64,000 nucleotides of DNA, taken from positions 1,860,001 through 1,924,000 of the forward strand of contig NZ_BAAAWH010000001.1 in assembly GCF_039534975.1 (NCBI RefSeq). The letters run 5' to 3'. Source of the stretch: Microbacterium terregens. GTDB lineage: Bacteria > Actinomycetota > Actinomycetes > Actinomycetales > Microbacteriaceae. The translations under genes were made by a program, and so were the position numbers. Under the pieces are notes generated by a model. The model was not told where the DNA came from. It made no database searches and saw nothing but the letters and a program-made list of their open reading frames with translations. Below, piece after piece: positions 8,524 to 16,862 of the stretch; positions within the stretch are counted from its first letter, which is position 1, and every line of letters starts with the position of its first letter.

Positions 8524-9428
8524 GGCCGTTCGTCGGGCGGCGTGGCGGGGTCGTCCGGCGTGGCAGGCCGGGGCGGCATGGCAGGGTCGTTCAGCGGGGC
8601 GGGGTCGTTCAGCGCGGCCAGGGTCGTCACCGGCAGCGGTTCGGGGCGCTTCGCGGCGATCTCGTCGCCGGATGACCGATGGCGGACGCGCCGGAGCACC
8701 CAGGGCACGAAGTGGGTTCGGGCCCAGACGAAGTCCTCGCTGCGCGCCGCGCGCCAGGTCCGGATCGGCAGGGGATCGGGCTGCATCGGCTGCAGGTCGT
8801 TGGGGACGTTGAGGGCTCGCAGAACCATGCGCGCCACTTCGTGATGGCCCAGCGAGTTGTAGTGCAGCCGGTCTGCGGCGAAGAACCGGGGGTCCTGCAC
8901 CTCCTTGAGCGCCCACTGGTCGGCGACGATGCACTCGTACCGCTCGGCGATCGCACGGATGTTCTCGTTGTAGATCGCTATCTTTCCGCGGAAGGGCCGG
9001 AACACGGGCGTGAAGTTCGTGTCGATGCCCGTGAACACCACGATGGTGGGCCGGTCGCGACTGAGACGAACGATCGCATCCTCGAACTGGGCCGCGATCT
9101 GGTCCGGATCGGTGCCCGGGCGGATGACGTCGTTCCCACCGGCCGAGAACGTGATGAGGTCGGGCCGCAGCTCGAGCGCAGGTTCGAGCTGATCGGCTAT
9201 CTGCGCGATGAGCTTGCCCCGCACCGCCAGGTTGGCGTAAGCGAAATCGTCGACCTGCTTGGAGAGCACCTCGGCAACACGATCCGCCCAGCCGCGGTGT
9301 CCTCCGGGCGACTGCGGCTCCGGGTCGCCGATGCCCTCGGTGAACGAGTCGCCGATGGCGACGTAGCGCCGCCATGGGTGGTGGCCGAGATTCCGGATCT
9401 CCGCCGTTCGCTGGTCGCTCGTGGACAT
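8520..9428 (-). CDS. SGNH/GDSL hydrolase family protein (copy 1)
   Basis: Esterase/lipase of the SGNH superfamily, 302 aa. The block I serine is in YVAIGDSFTEGIGD near residue 22, block II/III in LAVRGKL and TFSAGGNDVIRPGTD, and the C-terminal Asp-His dyad in DRLHYNSLGHHEVA. There is no clear signal peptide, so a cytoplasmic enzyme is likely. The ATG has GAGGAAGAAGA directly upstream. The C-terminus carries a low-complexity tail (ALNDPAPLNDPAMPPRPATP) with short Pro/Ala-rich repeats. A second protein with the same YVAIGDSFTEG block and domain order is encoded at 35665-36429. The substrate is unknown. Confidence 0.88.
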   Translation of the reverse strand: MSTSDQRTAEIRNLGHHPWRRYVAIGDSFTEGIGDPEPQSPGGHRGWADRVAEVLSKQVDDFAYANLAVRGKLIAQIADQLEPALELRPDLITFSAGGNDVIRPGTDPDQIAAQFEDAIVRLSRDRPTIVVFTGIDTNFTPVFRPFRGKIAIYNENIRAIAERYECIVADQWALKEVQDPRFFAADRLHYNSLGHHEVARMVLRALNVPNDLQPMQPDPLPIRTWRAARSEDFVWARTHFVPWVLRRVRHRSSGDEIAAKRPEPLPVTTLAALNDPAPLNDPAMPPRPATPDDPATPPDERP

Positions 9429-9563
9429 TCTTCTTCCTCGGGTCTTGACGGCTACGAGGCTACCGCCCTGGGACCGGCGGCGCGCGGCGATATCGCGCGC
9501 CTCGTCTAAGGTGGTCAGTCGTTGTCCGCGTCGCGGACGGTGGCACGAGGAAGGGGGCGCGGC

Positions 9564-11399
9564 ATGGAAATCGACGCCCCGACCGAGACGGCACCGACGA
9601 TCCCGCTCGGCGGCGCTGCCGCGGAGCACCTCTCGCCGGCGTATCCTCAGCGCGCCCCCTGGGGCACGGCGGAGCGTCTGCGCGCCTGGCAGGCCGAGGC
9701 GCTGGAGCGGTACTTCAGCCTCGAGGGCCCGGACGGCGTCGGCTCGGGCCCGCGAGATTTCCTTGCGGCCGCGACACCGGGCGCCGGAAAGACCACATTC
9801 GCGCTCCGCCTCGCCAGCGAGCTGCTGCGCCGGCGCGTCATCGACCGCATCGTCGTGGTCGCGCCGACCGAGCATCTGAAGACCCAATGGGCCGATGCCG
9901 CGGCTCGCGTCTCGATCCGGCTCGATCCGTCCTTCAGCAACCGTCACGTCGCGCCCGCGCGGCACTTCCACGGGATCGCGGTGACGTATGCGCAAGTGGC
10001 GGTGAAGGCCTCCGTCCACCAGCGTGTCGTCATGGACGCGCGCACCCTGGTGATCCTCGACGAGGTGCACCACGGTGGTGACGCGCTCAGCTGGGGCGAC
10101 GCGCTGCGCGAGGCGTACGGTCGGGCGACCCGGCGGCTGCTCCTTTCGGGCACGCCGTTCCGCAGCGATACGGCCCCGATCCCGTTCGTCGAGTACCACC
10201 CCGATGAGCACGGCATCCGGATCTCGCGCACCGACTACAGCTACGGATACGGCCGGGCGCTGGCGGACGGTGTCGTGCGACCGGTCATCTTCCTCGTCTA
10301 CGCCGGGCAGATGCGCTGGCGCACGCGCACCGGCGACGAGATGGAGGCCCAGCTCGGGCAGGACAACACGAAGGACATCACGGCACAGGCGTGGCGCACA
10401 GCGCTGGACCCGGAGGGGGAGTGGATCCCCGCCGTCCTGCGTTCCGCCGATCGCAGACTCACCGAGGTTCGCGAACAGGTGCCGGATGCCGGGGGTCTCG
10501 TCATCGCGACCGACCAGACCACCGCACGGGCCTACGCGACGATCCTGCGGGAACTCACCGGCGAAGAGCCGGCCATCGTTCTGTCCGACGAGTCCGAGGC
10601 ATCGTCGCGGATCGAAGCGTTCGGGGCCGGGACCACGCGGTGGATGGTCGCCGTGCGAATGGTCTCGGAGGGCGTCGACGTGCCGCGGCTCGCCGTCGGG
10701 GTGTACGCGACCTCCGCCTCGACGCCGCTGTTCTTCGCTCAGGCGGTCGGGCGATTCGTGCGCGCACGGCGCCGGGGTGAGACGGCGAGCATCTTCCTGC
10801 CGCACGTTCCCCAGCTTCTGGCGCTCGCGAACGAAATGGAGCGTCAGCGTGATCATGCACTCGACCGCGACACCGAGGGCGACGACGAGTGGGCGTTGGA
10901 CGAGGACGCGATGGATGCCGCCGGGCGTGCAGAACCGGCATCCGATGACCTGACATACGAGTTCACCTACAAGGCACTCGGATCGGTGGCGCACTTCGAC
11001 CGGGTGCTCTACGACGGCCGCGAGTTCGGCCAGCTCGCGGTACCGGGAACTCCCGAGGAGGAGGAGTTCCTCGGGCTCCCGGGGCTGCTCGAACCCGAGC
11101 ACGTGCACGAACTGCTGCAGCAGCGGCAGGCGCGCCAGAGCAAGCACCGCCGCACCCGTGAAGCACGCGAAGGTCCCGCGGAGGCCTCGGCACCGCCCCA
11201 GGCGCTGCATCGCACCCTCAAGGAGCAGCGCCAGCTGCTGAACAGCCTGGTGGGCCTGTACGCCCGCCAGACCGGCGACCCGCACGGGATCGTGCACGCC
11301 GAGCTCCGCCGCGTCTGCGGGGGACCGTCGGTGACGCACGCGACAGTGGCGCAGCTACAGTCGCGCATCGACCTGCTGCGCGCCCGCGTGCACTCGTAA
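9564..11399 (+). CDS. DEAD/DEAH box helicase (DEVH-type SF2)
   Basis: Superfamily 2 helicase/ATPase of 611 aa. Motif I is ATPGAGKTTFALRLA near residue 71, motif II DEVHHGGDALSW near 165, motif III SGTPFRSD near 196 and motif VI QAVGRFVRARRRGETASIF near 392. The first helicase core resembles XPB/SSL2-like and restriction-type translocases. The C-terminal ~180 residues are charged and without a recognisable nuclease, HNH or methylase domain. ATG 9564 is chosen over GTG 9522 because GAGGAAGGGGG precedes it. The gene stands alone between an SGNH hydrolase and an iron transporter. Its substrate (DNA or RNA) is not evident. Confidence 0.88.
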   Translation: MEIDAPTETAPTIPLGGAAAEHLSPAYPQRAPWGTAERLRAWQAEALERYFSLEGPDGVGSGPRDFLAAATPGAGKTTFALRLASELLRRRVIDRIVVVAPTEHLKTQWADAAARVSIRLDPSFSNRHVAPARHFHGIAVTYAQVAVKASVHQRVVMDARTLVILDEVHHGGDALSWGDALREAYGRATRRLLLSGTPFRSDTAPIPFVEYHPDEHGIRISRTDYSYGYGRALADGVVRPVIFLVYAGQMRWRTRTGDEMEAQLGQDNTKDITAQAWRTALDPEGEWIPAVLRSADRRLTEVREQVPDAGGLVIATDQTTARAYATILRELTGEEPAIVLSDESEASSRIEAFGAGTTRWMVAVRMVSEGVDVPRLAVGVYATSASTPLFFAQAVGRFVRARRRGETASIFLPHVPQLLALANEMERQRDHALDRDTEGDDEWALDEDAMDAAGRAEPASDDLTYEFTYKALGSVAHFDRVLYDGREFGQLAVPGTPEEEEFLGLPGLLEPEHVHELLQQRQARQSKHRRTREAREGPAEASAPPQALHRTLKEQRQLLNSLVGLYARQTGDPHGIVHAELRRVCGGPSVTHATVAQLQSRIDLLRARVHS

Positions 11400-11514
11400 C
11401 GACGCAGCCTCCCGTTCGGAAGCCCGAAATGCTGGCAATCCGTGCCGGGTGAAGGGGGTTGCACGCCGCCCTGGCTACCGTGGAACAGTCCCGAACCGCA
11501 GCCCGGAGGCTTCC

Positions 11515-12597
11515 TTGAGCGCGCCCGCCGAACCCACGACCCGCGACCGACATCGCTGGGCCCAGTACCTCGTCGACGAGCGTGCCGAGGCGCAGGTGTA
11601 CCGCGAGCTCGCCGCGCGCCGCGACGGCGAGGAGCGCGCCATTCTGACGGCGCTCGCGGACGCGGAGGGCCGTCACGAGGCGCACTGGCTCCGCCTGCTC
11701 GGCGGCGAGCCCGCGCACCTGCCGCGACCGGACCTGGGCACGCTGCTGCTCGGCTGGATGGCGAAGCGGTTCGGGTCGATCTTCGTCCTTGCGCTCGCGC
11801 AGAACGCCGAGGGACGCTCGCCCTACGACAGTGAACCGTTCGCCACGTCGGCGATGGCCGCGGACGAGAAGATCCATCACGAGGTCGTCCGCGGGCTGGC
11901 GGCGCGAGGGCGACGCCGGCTGTCGGGCACCTTCCGGGCTGCGGTGTTCGGCGCCAACGACGGGCTGGTCTCCAACCTCGCGCTGGTTCTGGGCATCGGA
12001 GCGGCGGGAGCCGCGCCGCATTTCGTGCTGTTCAGCGGAATCGCGGGCCTGCTGGCCGGCGCGCTGTCGATGGGCGCGGGGGAGTTCGTGTCGGTCCGGT
12101 CTCAACGCGAGCTGCTCGCCTCCACCGAGCCGAGCGACTACGCCGATGCTGCGCTGCCGTACCTGGATCTGGACGCGAACGAGCTGGCGCTGGTCTACCG
12201 CACGCGCGGGATGCCACTGCCCGAGGCGCGGGAACGGGCCCGACGCGTGGTCAGCGCGGCGCAGGACGGGTCGCAGCCGCGCGGGGGTCCCCTGGACGTC
12301 CCCTCCGTTGACGACGTCGTCGGCGGAGCGTGGAGCGCCGCGCTGTCGAGCTTCCTGTTCTTCGCGTCCGGGGCGATCATCCCGGTGCTGCCGTGGATCT
12401 TCGGGATGTCGGGGCTGGTCGCGGTGGTGACCGCCCTCGTGCTCGTCGGCATCGCCCTGCTGGCGACCGGGGCGATGGTCGGGCTCCTCTCCGGGGGGCC
12501 CCCGCTGCGCCGCGCACTGCGGCAGCTCCTGATCGGCTACGGCGCCGCGGCCGTGACGTACGTGCTCGGATGGCTGTTCGGAGTCTCGCTCGGCTGA
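11515..12597 (+). CDS. VIT1/CCC1 family iron/manganese transporter with N-terminal ferritin-like domain
   Basis: Membrane protein of 360 aa. The N-terminal ~130 residues form a rubrerythrin/ferritin-like helical domain with regularly spaced Glu/His (DERAEAQVYRELAARRDGEE, EGRHEAHWLRLLGG), and the rest is a VIT1/CCC1 domain with about five membrane segments (FGANDGLVSNLALVLGIG, LLAGALSMGAGEFVSVRSQ, then three C-terminal helices). The domain order matches membrane-bound ferritin (MbfA-like) exporters, so iron or manganese efflux/sequestration is inferred. Start TTG 11515 has CGGAGG 5 nt upstream; a longer frame from GTG 11449 lacks conserved sequence. A TACCGT -10 candidate is at 11476-11481. 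Confidence 0.83.
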   Translation: MSAPAEPTTRDRHRWAQYLVDERAEAQVYRELAARRDGEERAILTALADAEGRHEAHWLRLLGGEPAHLPRPDLGTLLLGWMAKRFGSIFVLALAQNAEGRSPYDSEPFATSAMAADEKIHHEVVRGLAARGRRRLSGTFRAAVFGANDGLVSNLALVLGIGAAGAAPHFVLFSGIAGLLAGALSMGAGEFVSVRSQRELLASTEPSDYADAALPYLDLDANELALVYRTRGMPLPEARERARRVVSAAQDGSQPRGGPLDVPSVDDVVGGAWSAALSSFLFFASGAIIPVLPWIFGMSGLVAVVTALVLVGIALLATGAMVGLLSGGPPLRRALRQLLIGYGAAAVTYVLGWLFGVSLG

Positions 12598-12629
12598 CCA
12601 GCGGTTACGGACTCGGGTCTCGAACGTGA

Positions 12630-12635
12630 TAATGT
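12630..12635 (+). promoter_or_regulatory. possible -10 element (TGATAATGT) of the tRNA-Leu gene
   Basis: TAATGT with a TG dinucleotide before it lies 32 nt upstream of the tRNA 5' end in an otherwise GC-rich gap. No convincing -35 hexamer was found at standard spacing, so this is tentative. Confidence 0.3.
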
Positions 12636-12666
12636 CGATCTTCGGTTGGCGACAACTCACATCCAT

Positions 12667-12752
12667 GCGCGGGTGGCGGAATAGGTAGACGCGCTAGCTT
12701 GAGGTGCTAGTGCCCTTTAACGGGCGTGGGGGTTCAAGTCCCCCCTCGCGCA
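12667..12752 (+). tRNA. tRNA-Leu (anticodon GAG)
   Basis: Class II tRNA of 86 nt. The acceptor GCGCGGG pairs with CTCGCGC (one G-U), followed by discriminator A; CCA is not encoded. The anticodon stem CTAGC/GCTAG closes the loop TTGAGGT, giving anticodon GAG (reads CUC/CUU). The long variable arm (TGCCCTTTAACGGGCG) is typical of tRNA-Leu, and the T arm is GGGGGTTCAAGTCCCCC. A strong terminator begins 4 nt after the 3' end. Confidence 0.95.
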
Positions 12753-12755
12753 CAG

Positions 12756-12793
12756 AACGAAGAAGGCCCCCATTCGTGGGGGCCTTCTTCGTT
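12756..12793 (+). terminator. intrinsic terminator after tRNA-Leu(GAG)
   Basis: Perfect 16-bp inverted repeat: left arm 12756-12771 begins AACGAAGAAGG, right arm 12778-12793 ends CCTTCTTCGTT, with a 6-nt loop ATTCGT. A short T-rich run (GTTTCGTT) follows. Confidence 0.8.
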
Positions 12794-12828
12794 TCGTTCG
12801 TGCCGGTTGCGGGTCGAAGCCCTTGGGG

Positions 12829-12853
12829 GTGGGGACAAGTACCCCCTCGCGCA
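12829..12853 (+). repeat. duplicated 3' fragment of tRNA-Leu(GAG)
   Basis: GTGGGG-ACAAGTACCCCCTCGCGCA repeats the tRNA T arm and acceptor 3' strand (12726-12752): CCCCCTCGCGCA is identical over 12 nt, CAAGT and GTGGGG are also shared, with two bases lost in the T stem/loop. It lies 77 nt after the real tRNA end and cannot fold as a tRNA. It may be an integration scar or the remnant of a second tRNA copy. Confidence 0.6.
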
Positions 12854-12863
12854 AAGGGAGACA

Positions 12864-12886
12864 GAGGGTCCCGAAAAGGGCCCCTC
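12864..12886 (+). terminator. weak hairpin downstream of the tRNA fragment
   Basis: GAGGGTCCC and GGGCCCCTC form a 9-bp stem with one mismatch and a GAAAA loop. No T tract follows. It sits just after the tRNA-like fragment, so it may be the degenerate terminator of a lost second tRNA copy. Confidence 0.35.
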
Positions 12887-12934
12887 GTCGTCGGTCCGGC
12901 GGCCCACGTGCAGGGGCGACGGATCGCCAGCGGG

Positions 12935-12940
12935 TAGGTT
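12935..12940 (+). promoter_or_regulatory. -10 element TAGGTT, leaderless-type, for M20 peptidase gene
   Basis: TAGGTT is 7 nt before ATG 12948, and no Shine-Dalgarno is present between them. Confidence 0.5.
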
Positions 12941-12947
12941 GGTCGGC

Positions 12948-14249
12948 ATGCCCAGCCCCGGTTCAGACCTCCCCGAGGTCGTGCGCATCGCGCGTGATCT
13001 GATCCGTTTCGACACGTCGAACTGGGGCGGTGGCAAGGCCGAAGGCGAGCGCGAAGCGGCCGAGTACGTGGGCGCGTATCTGGAGTCCCTGGGCCTGTCA
13101 CCCGAGTACTACGAGCCGGTCCCACGCCGCACGAACGTGATGGCGCGCGTCCGCGGACGCAACCCGGACAAGCCCGCTCTCGTGCTGCACGGACACCTCG
13201 ATGTCGTTCCCGCGATCGCCGCGGACTGGTCGGTGGATCCTTTCGCCGGTGAGATCCGCGACGGGATGCTGTGGGGCCGCGGAGCGGTCGACATGAAGGA
13301 CATGGATGCCATGATCCTGACCTCGGTCGCCGACATCCTCCGCGCCGGTGAGCTGCCCGAGCGCGACCTCATTCTGGTGTTCTTCGCGGACGAGGAGAAC
13401 GGCGGCGTCGAGGGATCCCACTTGGTCGTGACCCAGCATCCCGAGTGGTTCGACGGCGCCACCGAGGCGATCAGCGAAGTCGGCGGGTATTCCATCATGG
13501 TCGGCGACCGTCGCGCCTATCTGCTGCAGGTCGGGGAGAAGGCGCTGATCTGGATCCGCCTCCGCGCCCGCGGCCGGGCCGGCCACGGCAGCCGCGTGCA
13601 TCCGGACAACGCCGTCACACGCCTGGCAGAGGCGGTGGCTGCGCTCGGACGCACCGAGTGGCCGGTGCGCCTCACCGCGACGACGCAGCAGATGCTGGAG
13701 GGCCTGAAGACGCTCACCGGCTCGGGCGAGGAGGATCCCGACATCCTGGCGATGTCGACCGGACCCGCCGAGGGATTCATCCGATCGACCCTCCGCACGA
13801 CGACCAACCCCACCGGCCTGACCGCGGGGTACAAGCACAACGTGATCCCCGACGTCGCCGAAGCACTCATCGACGTGCGCACCCTGCCCGGCGGCGAGGA
13901 GAACGCGTTGGCCGATATCCGACGGATCGTGGGCGACGACGTCGAGGTCGAGATCGTCGTGCGCGATGTCGGCCTGGAGGTGCCGTTCGAGGGTGATCTC
14001 GTCGACGCCATGGTGGCCGCGCTCGACCGCGCCGACCCGGGCGTCCCGGTCATCCCATACCTCATGGGGGGCGGGACCGACAACAAGGCCCTGTCTGCGC
14101 TGGGGATCGAGGGCTATGGCTTCGCCCCGCTCCGGCTGCCCGCGGACCTCGACTTCACGGGCATGTTCCACGGCGTGGACGAGCGGGTCCCGATCGATGC
14201 GCTGGTGTTCGGTCAGCGTGTTCTGACGGACCTGCTGCGCACCTACTGA
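12948..14249 (+). CDS. M20/M25/M40 family metallo-hydrolase (peptidase/deacylase)
   Basis: Zinc-dependent aminoacylase/dipeptidase-type hydrolase of 433 aa, cytoplasmic. Metal-binding and catalytic motifs are in order: LHGHLDVVPA near residue 81, GRGAVDMKDMDA near 110 with the bridging Asp, FADEENGGVEGS near 145 with the catalytic Glu, and a C-terminal HGVDERVP histidine near 408. The dimerisation (lid) domain lies between, with RGRAGHGSRVHPDNAV. ATG 12948 is preferred because TAGGTT lies 7 nt upstream and the conserved N-terminus (VVRIARDLIRFDTSN) follows closely. The natural substrate is not clear. Confidence 0.9.
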   Translation: MPSPGSDLPEVVRIARDLIRFDTSNWGGGKAEGEREAAEYVGAYLESLGLSPEYYEPVPRRTNVMARVRGRNPDKPALVLHGHLDVVPAIAADWSVDPFAGEIRDGMLWGRGAVDMKDMDAMILTSVADILRAGELPERDLILVFFADEENGGVEGSHLVVTQHPEWFDGATEAISEVGGYSIMVGDRRAYLLQVGEKALIWIRLRARGRAGHGSRVHPDNAVTRLAEAVAALGRTEWPVRLTATTQQMLEGLKTLTGSGEEDPDILAMSTGPAEGFIRSTLRTTTNPTGLTAGYKHNVIPDVAEALIDVRTLPGGEENALADIRRIVGDDVEVEIVVRDVGLEVPFEGDLVDAMVAALDRADPGVPVIPYLMGGGTDNKALSALGIEGYGFAPLRLPADLDFTGMFHGVDERVPIDALVFGQRVLTDLLRTY

Positions 14250-14315
14250 TCCTCAGCACACCACTGCCCCGCACACACTCATCTCGACGCTCCCCCCGAG
14301 CACGAAAGGCGCGCC

Positions 14316-15140
14316 ATGCTTCTGGAGGCGATCATCCTCGGCCTCGTCCAAGGACTGACCGAGTTCCTGCCGATCTCCTCGAGCGCTCATCTGCGCATCC
14401 TCGGGGAGTTCCTGCCGGGCGCACAGGACCCTGGCGCGGCGTTCACCGCGATCACGCAGATCGGGACCGAAGCGGCGGTCGTCCTGTTCTTCTGGCGCGA
14501 CATCGTCCGGATCGTCACGCGGTGGTTCCAGGCACTCCTCGGGCGGATACCCCGCAACGACCCGGATGCGCGGATGGGCTGGCTCATCATCGTGGGCAGC
14601 ATCCCCATCGTGGTGCTGGGGCTGCTGTTCCAGGACCAGATCGAGACGACATTCCGCTCGCTCTGGCTGATCGCCGGGATGCTCATCTTGTTCGGCGTCC
14701 TGCTCGGCATCGCTGATCACGTGGGCGCCAAGAAGCGCCAGCTGAAGGACCTGACGGTCCCGCACGGCGTCATCTTCGGTTTCGCGCAGGCCCTCGCCCT
14801 GATCCCGGGAGTGTCCCGCTCGGGCGGAACGATCACGGCCGGCCTGTTCATGGGCTACGAACGGGCCGCCGCAGCCCGGTACGCGTTCCTGCTGGCGATC
14901 CCCGCCGTTTTCGGAAGCGGGTTCTACCAGCTGTTCAAGAGCTGGGACCAACCCGGCGTCTTCACCCTCGGCGAGACCGCCGTCGCGACGGTCGTCGCGT
15001 TCGTGGTAGCACTCGGTGTGATCGCATTCTTCATGCGCTGGATCTCCAAGCACAGCTTCCTGCCGTTCGTGCTCTACCGCGTCGCGCTCGGCTCGCTGCT
15101 GCTGGTCCTGCTCAGCGCGGGAGTGCTGCAGGCGTACTGA
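14316..15140 (+). CDS. uppP: undecaprenyl-diphosphate phosphatase
   Basis: Integral membrane phosphatase (BacA/UppP, 274 aa) that recycles undecaprenyl pyrophosphate for peptidoglycan and other cell-wall polymers. The first motif [17 protein letters not shown] is at residues 9-25 and the second, [17 protein letters not shown], near 165-181; about eight membrane helices are predicted by eye. ATG 14316 has a GAAAGG sequence upstream. It converges with the PAC2-family gene over a 15-nt gap. Confidence 0.95.
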   Translation: MLLEAIILGLVQGLTEFLPISSSAHLRILGEFLPGAQDPGAAFTAITQIGTEAAVVLFFWRDIVRIVTRWFQALLGRIPRNDPDARMGWLIIVGSIPIVVLGLLFQDQIETTFRSLWLIAGMLILFGVLLGIADHVGAKKRQLKDLTVPHGVIFGFAQALALIPGVSRSGGTITAGLFMGYERAAAARYAFLLAIPAVFGSGFYQLFKSWDQPGVFTLGETAVATVVAFVVALGVIAFFMRWISKHSFLPFVLYRVALGSLLLVLLSAGVLQAY

Positions 15141-15155
15141 CGAACCGTCGAGCGA

Positions 15156-16019
15156 TCAGCGGCGCGGGTCGTCCCGGCCGGGCTTGGTCGGCCCGTCGCC
15201 GCCGCGGCGCAGGTACTTCTCGAACTCCTGCGCGATCGCGTCGCCGGACGCTTCGGGGGAGTCCCACGTGTCGCGGGTGCGCTCGAGCTGCCGGATGTAC
15301 TCGGTCATCTCCTCGTCGTCGGCGGCCGCCGCGTCGATCGATGCCTCCCACGCCGCAGCCTCGGTGGCGAGGTCACCGCGGGGAACCTGAGCGCCGGTCA
15401 GGTCCTCCAGGCGGTCCAGCAGAGCGAGCGTCGCCTTCGGCGAGGGCGTGTGCCCGGCGACGTAGTGGGGCACGCTCGCCCAGAGGCTGGCTGCGGGGAT
15501 GCCGGCGGCATCGGCGGCGTGCGAGAGCACGCTGAGTATCCCGACCGGGCCCTCGTAGGTGCTGCGTTCGAGGCCGAGAGTGTTGCGGATCTGCTCGCTC
15601 TCACTCCCGGCGAAGATCGAGATCGGCCTCGTGTGGGGAACGTCCGACATCATCGAGCCCAGCGCCACGAATCCGGTGATCCCTTCGCGCAGCGCGACGT
15701 CGACGAACTCCGCGGCGAACGCCTGCCAGGCTCGGGCGGGCTCGACGCCGGTCAGCAGCCACAGCTGGGTGCTCCGCGTCGGCTTGACCGGCTTGAGGAT
15801 CGTCGCCTCCGGCCAGCGCAGCATCCGCGTCCCGTCCCCGTCGATGGCCACCTGCGGGCGGGTGTACTGGTAGTCGAAGTACAGTTCGGGGTCCACGGAG
15901 AAGACCGGCTCGTATTCGCCGCTCTCGCGCAGGTGCGACACGGCGGCGGATGCCGCTTCTCCCGCGTCGTTCCATCCGTCGAACGCGGCGACGAGCACCT
16001 TGCGTCCCAATCCGTCCAC
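15156..16019 (-). CDS. PAC2 family protein
   Basis: Protein of 287 aa in the PAC2 (proteasome assembly chaperone-like) family, common in actinobacteria and of unproven function. Recognisable parts are VLVAAFDGWNDAGEAASA at residues 8-25, LWLLTGVEPARAWQAFA near 88, VALGSMMSDVPHTRP near 118 and ASLWASVPHYVAGHTPSPKA near 176. The GTG start is fixed by an ideal AAGGAGG 6 nt upstream. A TATCCT -10 candidate lies 31-36 nt before the start. It sits beside the HAD-trmI unit, as the Rv2125 homologue does in mycobacteria. No proteasome genes are in the window, so a chaperone role cannot be assumed. Confidence 0.85.
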   Translation of the reverse strand: MDGLGRKVLVAAFDGWNDAGEAASAAVSHLRESGEYEPVFSVDPELYFDYQYTRPQVAIDGDGTRMLRWPEATILKPVKPTRSTQLWLLTGVEPARAWQAFAAEFVDVALREGITGFVALGSMMSDVPHTRPISIFAGSESEQIRNTLGLERSTYEGPVGILSVLSHAADAAGIPAASLWASVPHYVAGHTPSPKATLALLDRLEDLTGAQVPRGDLATEAAAWEASIDAAAADDEEMTEYIRQLERTRDTWDSPEASGDAIAQEFEKYLRRGGDGPTKPGRDDPRR

Positions 16020-16148
16020 ACGACCTCCTTCCCCCCGGCGTTCGGGGGTGCATCCAGGATAGGCTCCGCCGCCGGATGCCGGGCGGCCAACGCCTCGGCG
16101 TGCCCCGACGCCGCGGGAGCCGCGGACGGGCCGCCGGCGTCCCGCGGC

Positions 16149-16154
16149 TACCAT
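16149..16154 (+). promoter_or_regulatory. -10 element TACCAT, leaderless-type, for HAD gene
   Basis: TACCAT is exactly 6 nt before GTG 16161. The ATG inside it (16153) is out of frame with the gene. Confidence 0.5.
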
Positions 16155-16160
16155 GGAGCA

Positions 16161-16862
16161 GTGAGCGAGAGCACCTTGGCGGCTGTCCTGTGGGACATGG
16201 ACGGGACGCTCGTGGACACCGAACCGTACTGGATGGCAGCCGAGGCCGTGCTCGTCGAGCGTTTCGGCGGCACGTGGTCGCACGAGCAGGCATTGCGGCT
16301 GGTCGGTCTGGGGCTGGAGGACTCCGCGCGGATCTTCCAGGACGCCGGGGTCCAGATGGGCATCCACGACATCGTCGACCACCTCACCGACGATGTGATG
16401 GTCCAGCTCGCCACGAAGGGCGTGCCGTTCCGCCCGGGTGCGCAGGAGTTGCTGGCGAGCCTGCGTGCCGCCGGCATCAAGACCGGGCTGGTGACGATGT
16501 CGCTGCGCCGCATGGCGCAGACCGTCGTCGATCTGATGAGCGCCCACACCTTCGACGTGGTCGTCGCCGGCGACGACGCGACCCGCCCCAAGCCCTTCCC
16601 CGATCCGTACCTGCAGGCGTGTGCGGTCCTCGGCGTCGACTCCCGCGCAACGGTGGCGATCGAGGATTCGCCCAACGGTCTGCGCTCGGCGGTCGCGTCC
16701 GGCGCCGCAGTGATCGGCGTTCCGCACATGGTGTCGATCACCGGCGCCGGCGCGCACGCGGTCTGGCCGACGCTCGCCGGGCGCACCGCCCAGGATGTCG
16801 TGCGGTTCCACTCGGGGCATGTGCAGTCCGTTTCCCCACACAGCCCAGGAGATACCCGATGA
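16161..16862 (+). CDS. HAD family hydrolase (phosphoglycolate/beta-phosphoglucomutase-like)
   Basis: HAD superfamily IA phosphatase of 233 aa. Motif I is VLWDMDGTLVDTEPYW at residues 9-24 (both Asp present), motif II is in GLVTMSLRR near 111, motif III lysine in DDATRPKPFPDPYL near 139 and motif IV in VAIEDSPNGLRSAVASG near 165. A small helical cap lies after motif I. The GTG start is supported by TACCAT 6 nt upstream. It shares a 4-nt overlap (ATGA) with trmI, a pairing conserved in actinobacteria. The substrate is unknown; sugar phosphates are typical. Confidence 0.88.
   Translation: MSESTLAAVLWDMDGTLVDTEPYWMAAEAVLVERFGGTWSHEQALRLVGLGLEDSARIFQDAGVQMGIHDIVDHLTDDVMVQLATKGVPFRPGAQELLASLRAAGIKTGLVTMSLRRMAQTVVDLMSAHTFDVVVAGDDATRPKPFPDPYLQACAVLGVDSRATVAIEDSPNGLRSAVASGAAVIGVPHMVSITGAGAHAVWPTLAGRTAQDVVRFHSGHVQSVSPHSPGDTR

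Noticed and set aside
9564..11399. DEVH helicase considered as part of a restriction or other anti-phage system
   Set aside because: Neighbours are an SGNH hydrolase and an iron transporter; no nuclease, methylase, specificity or signalling domain is in or beside the gene.
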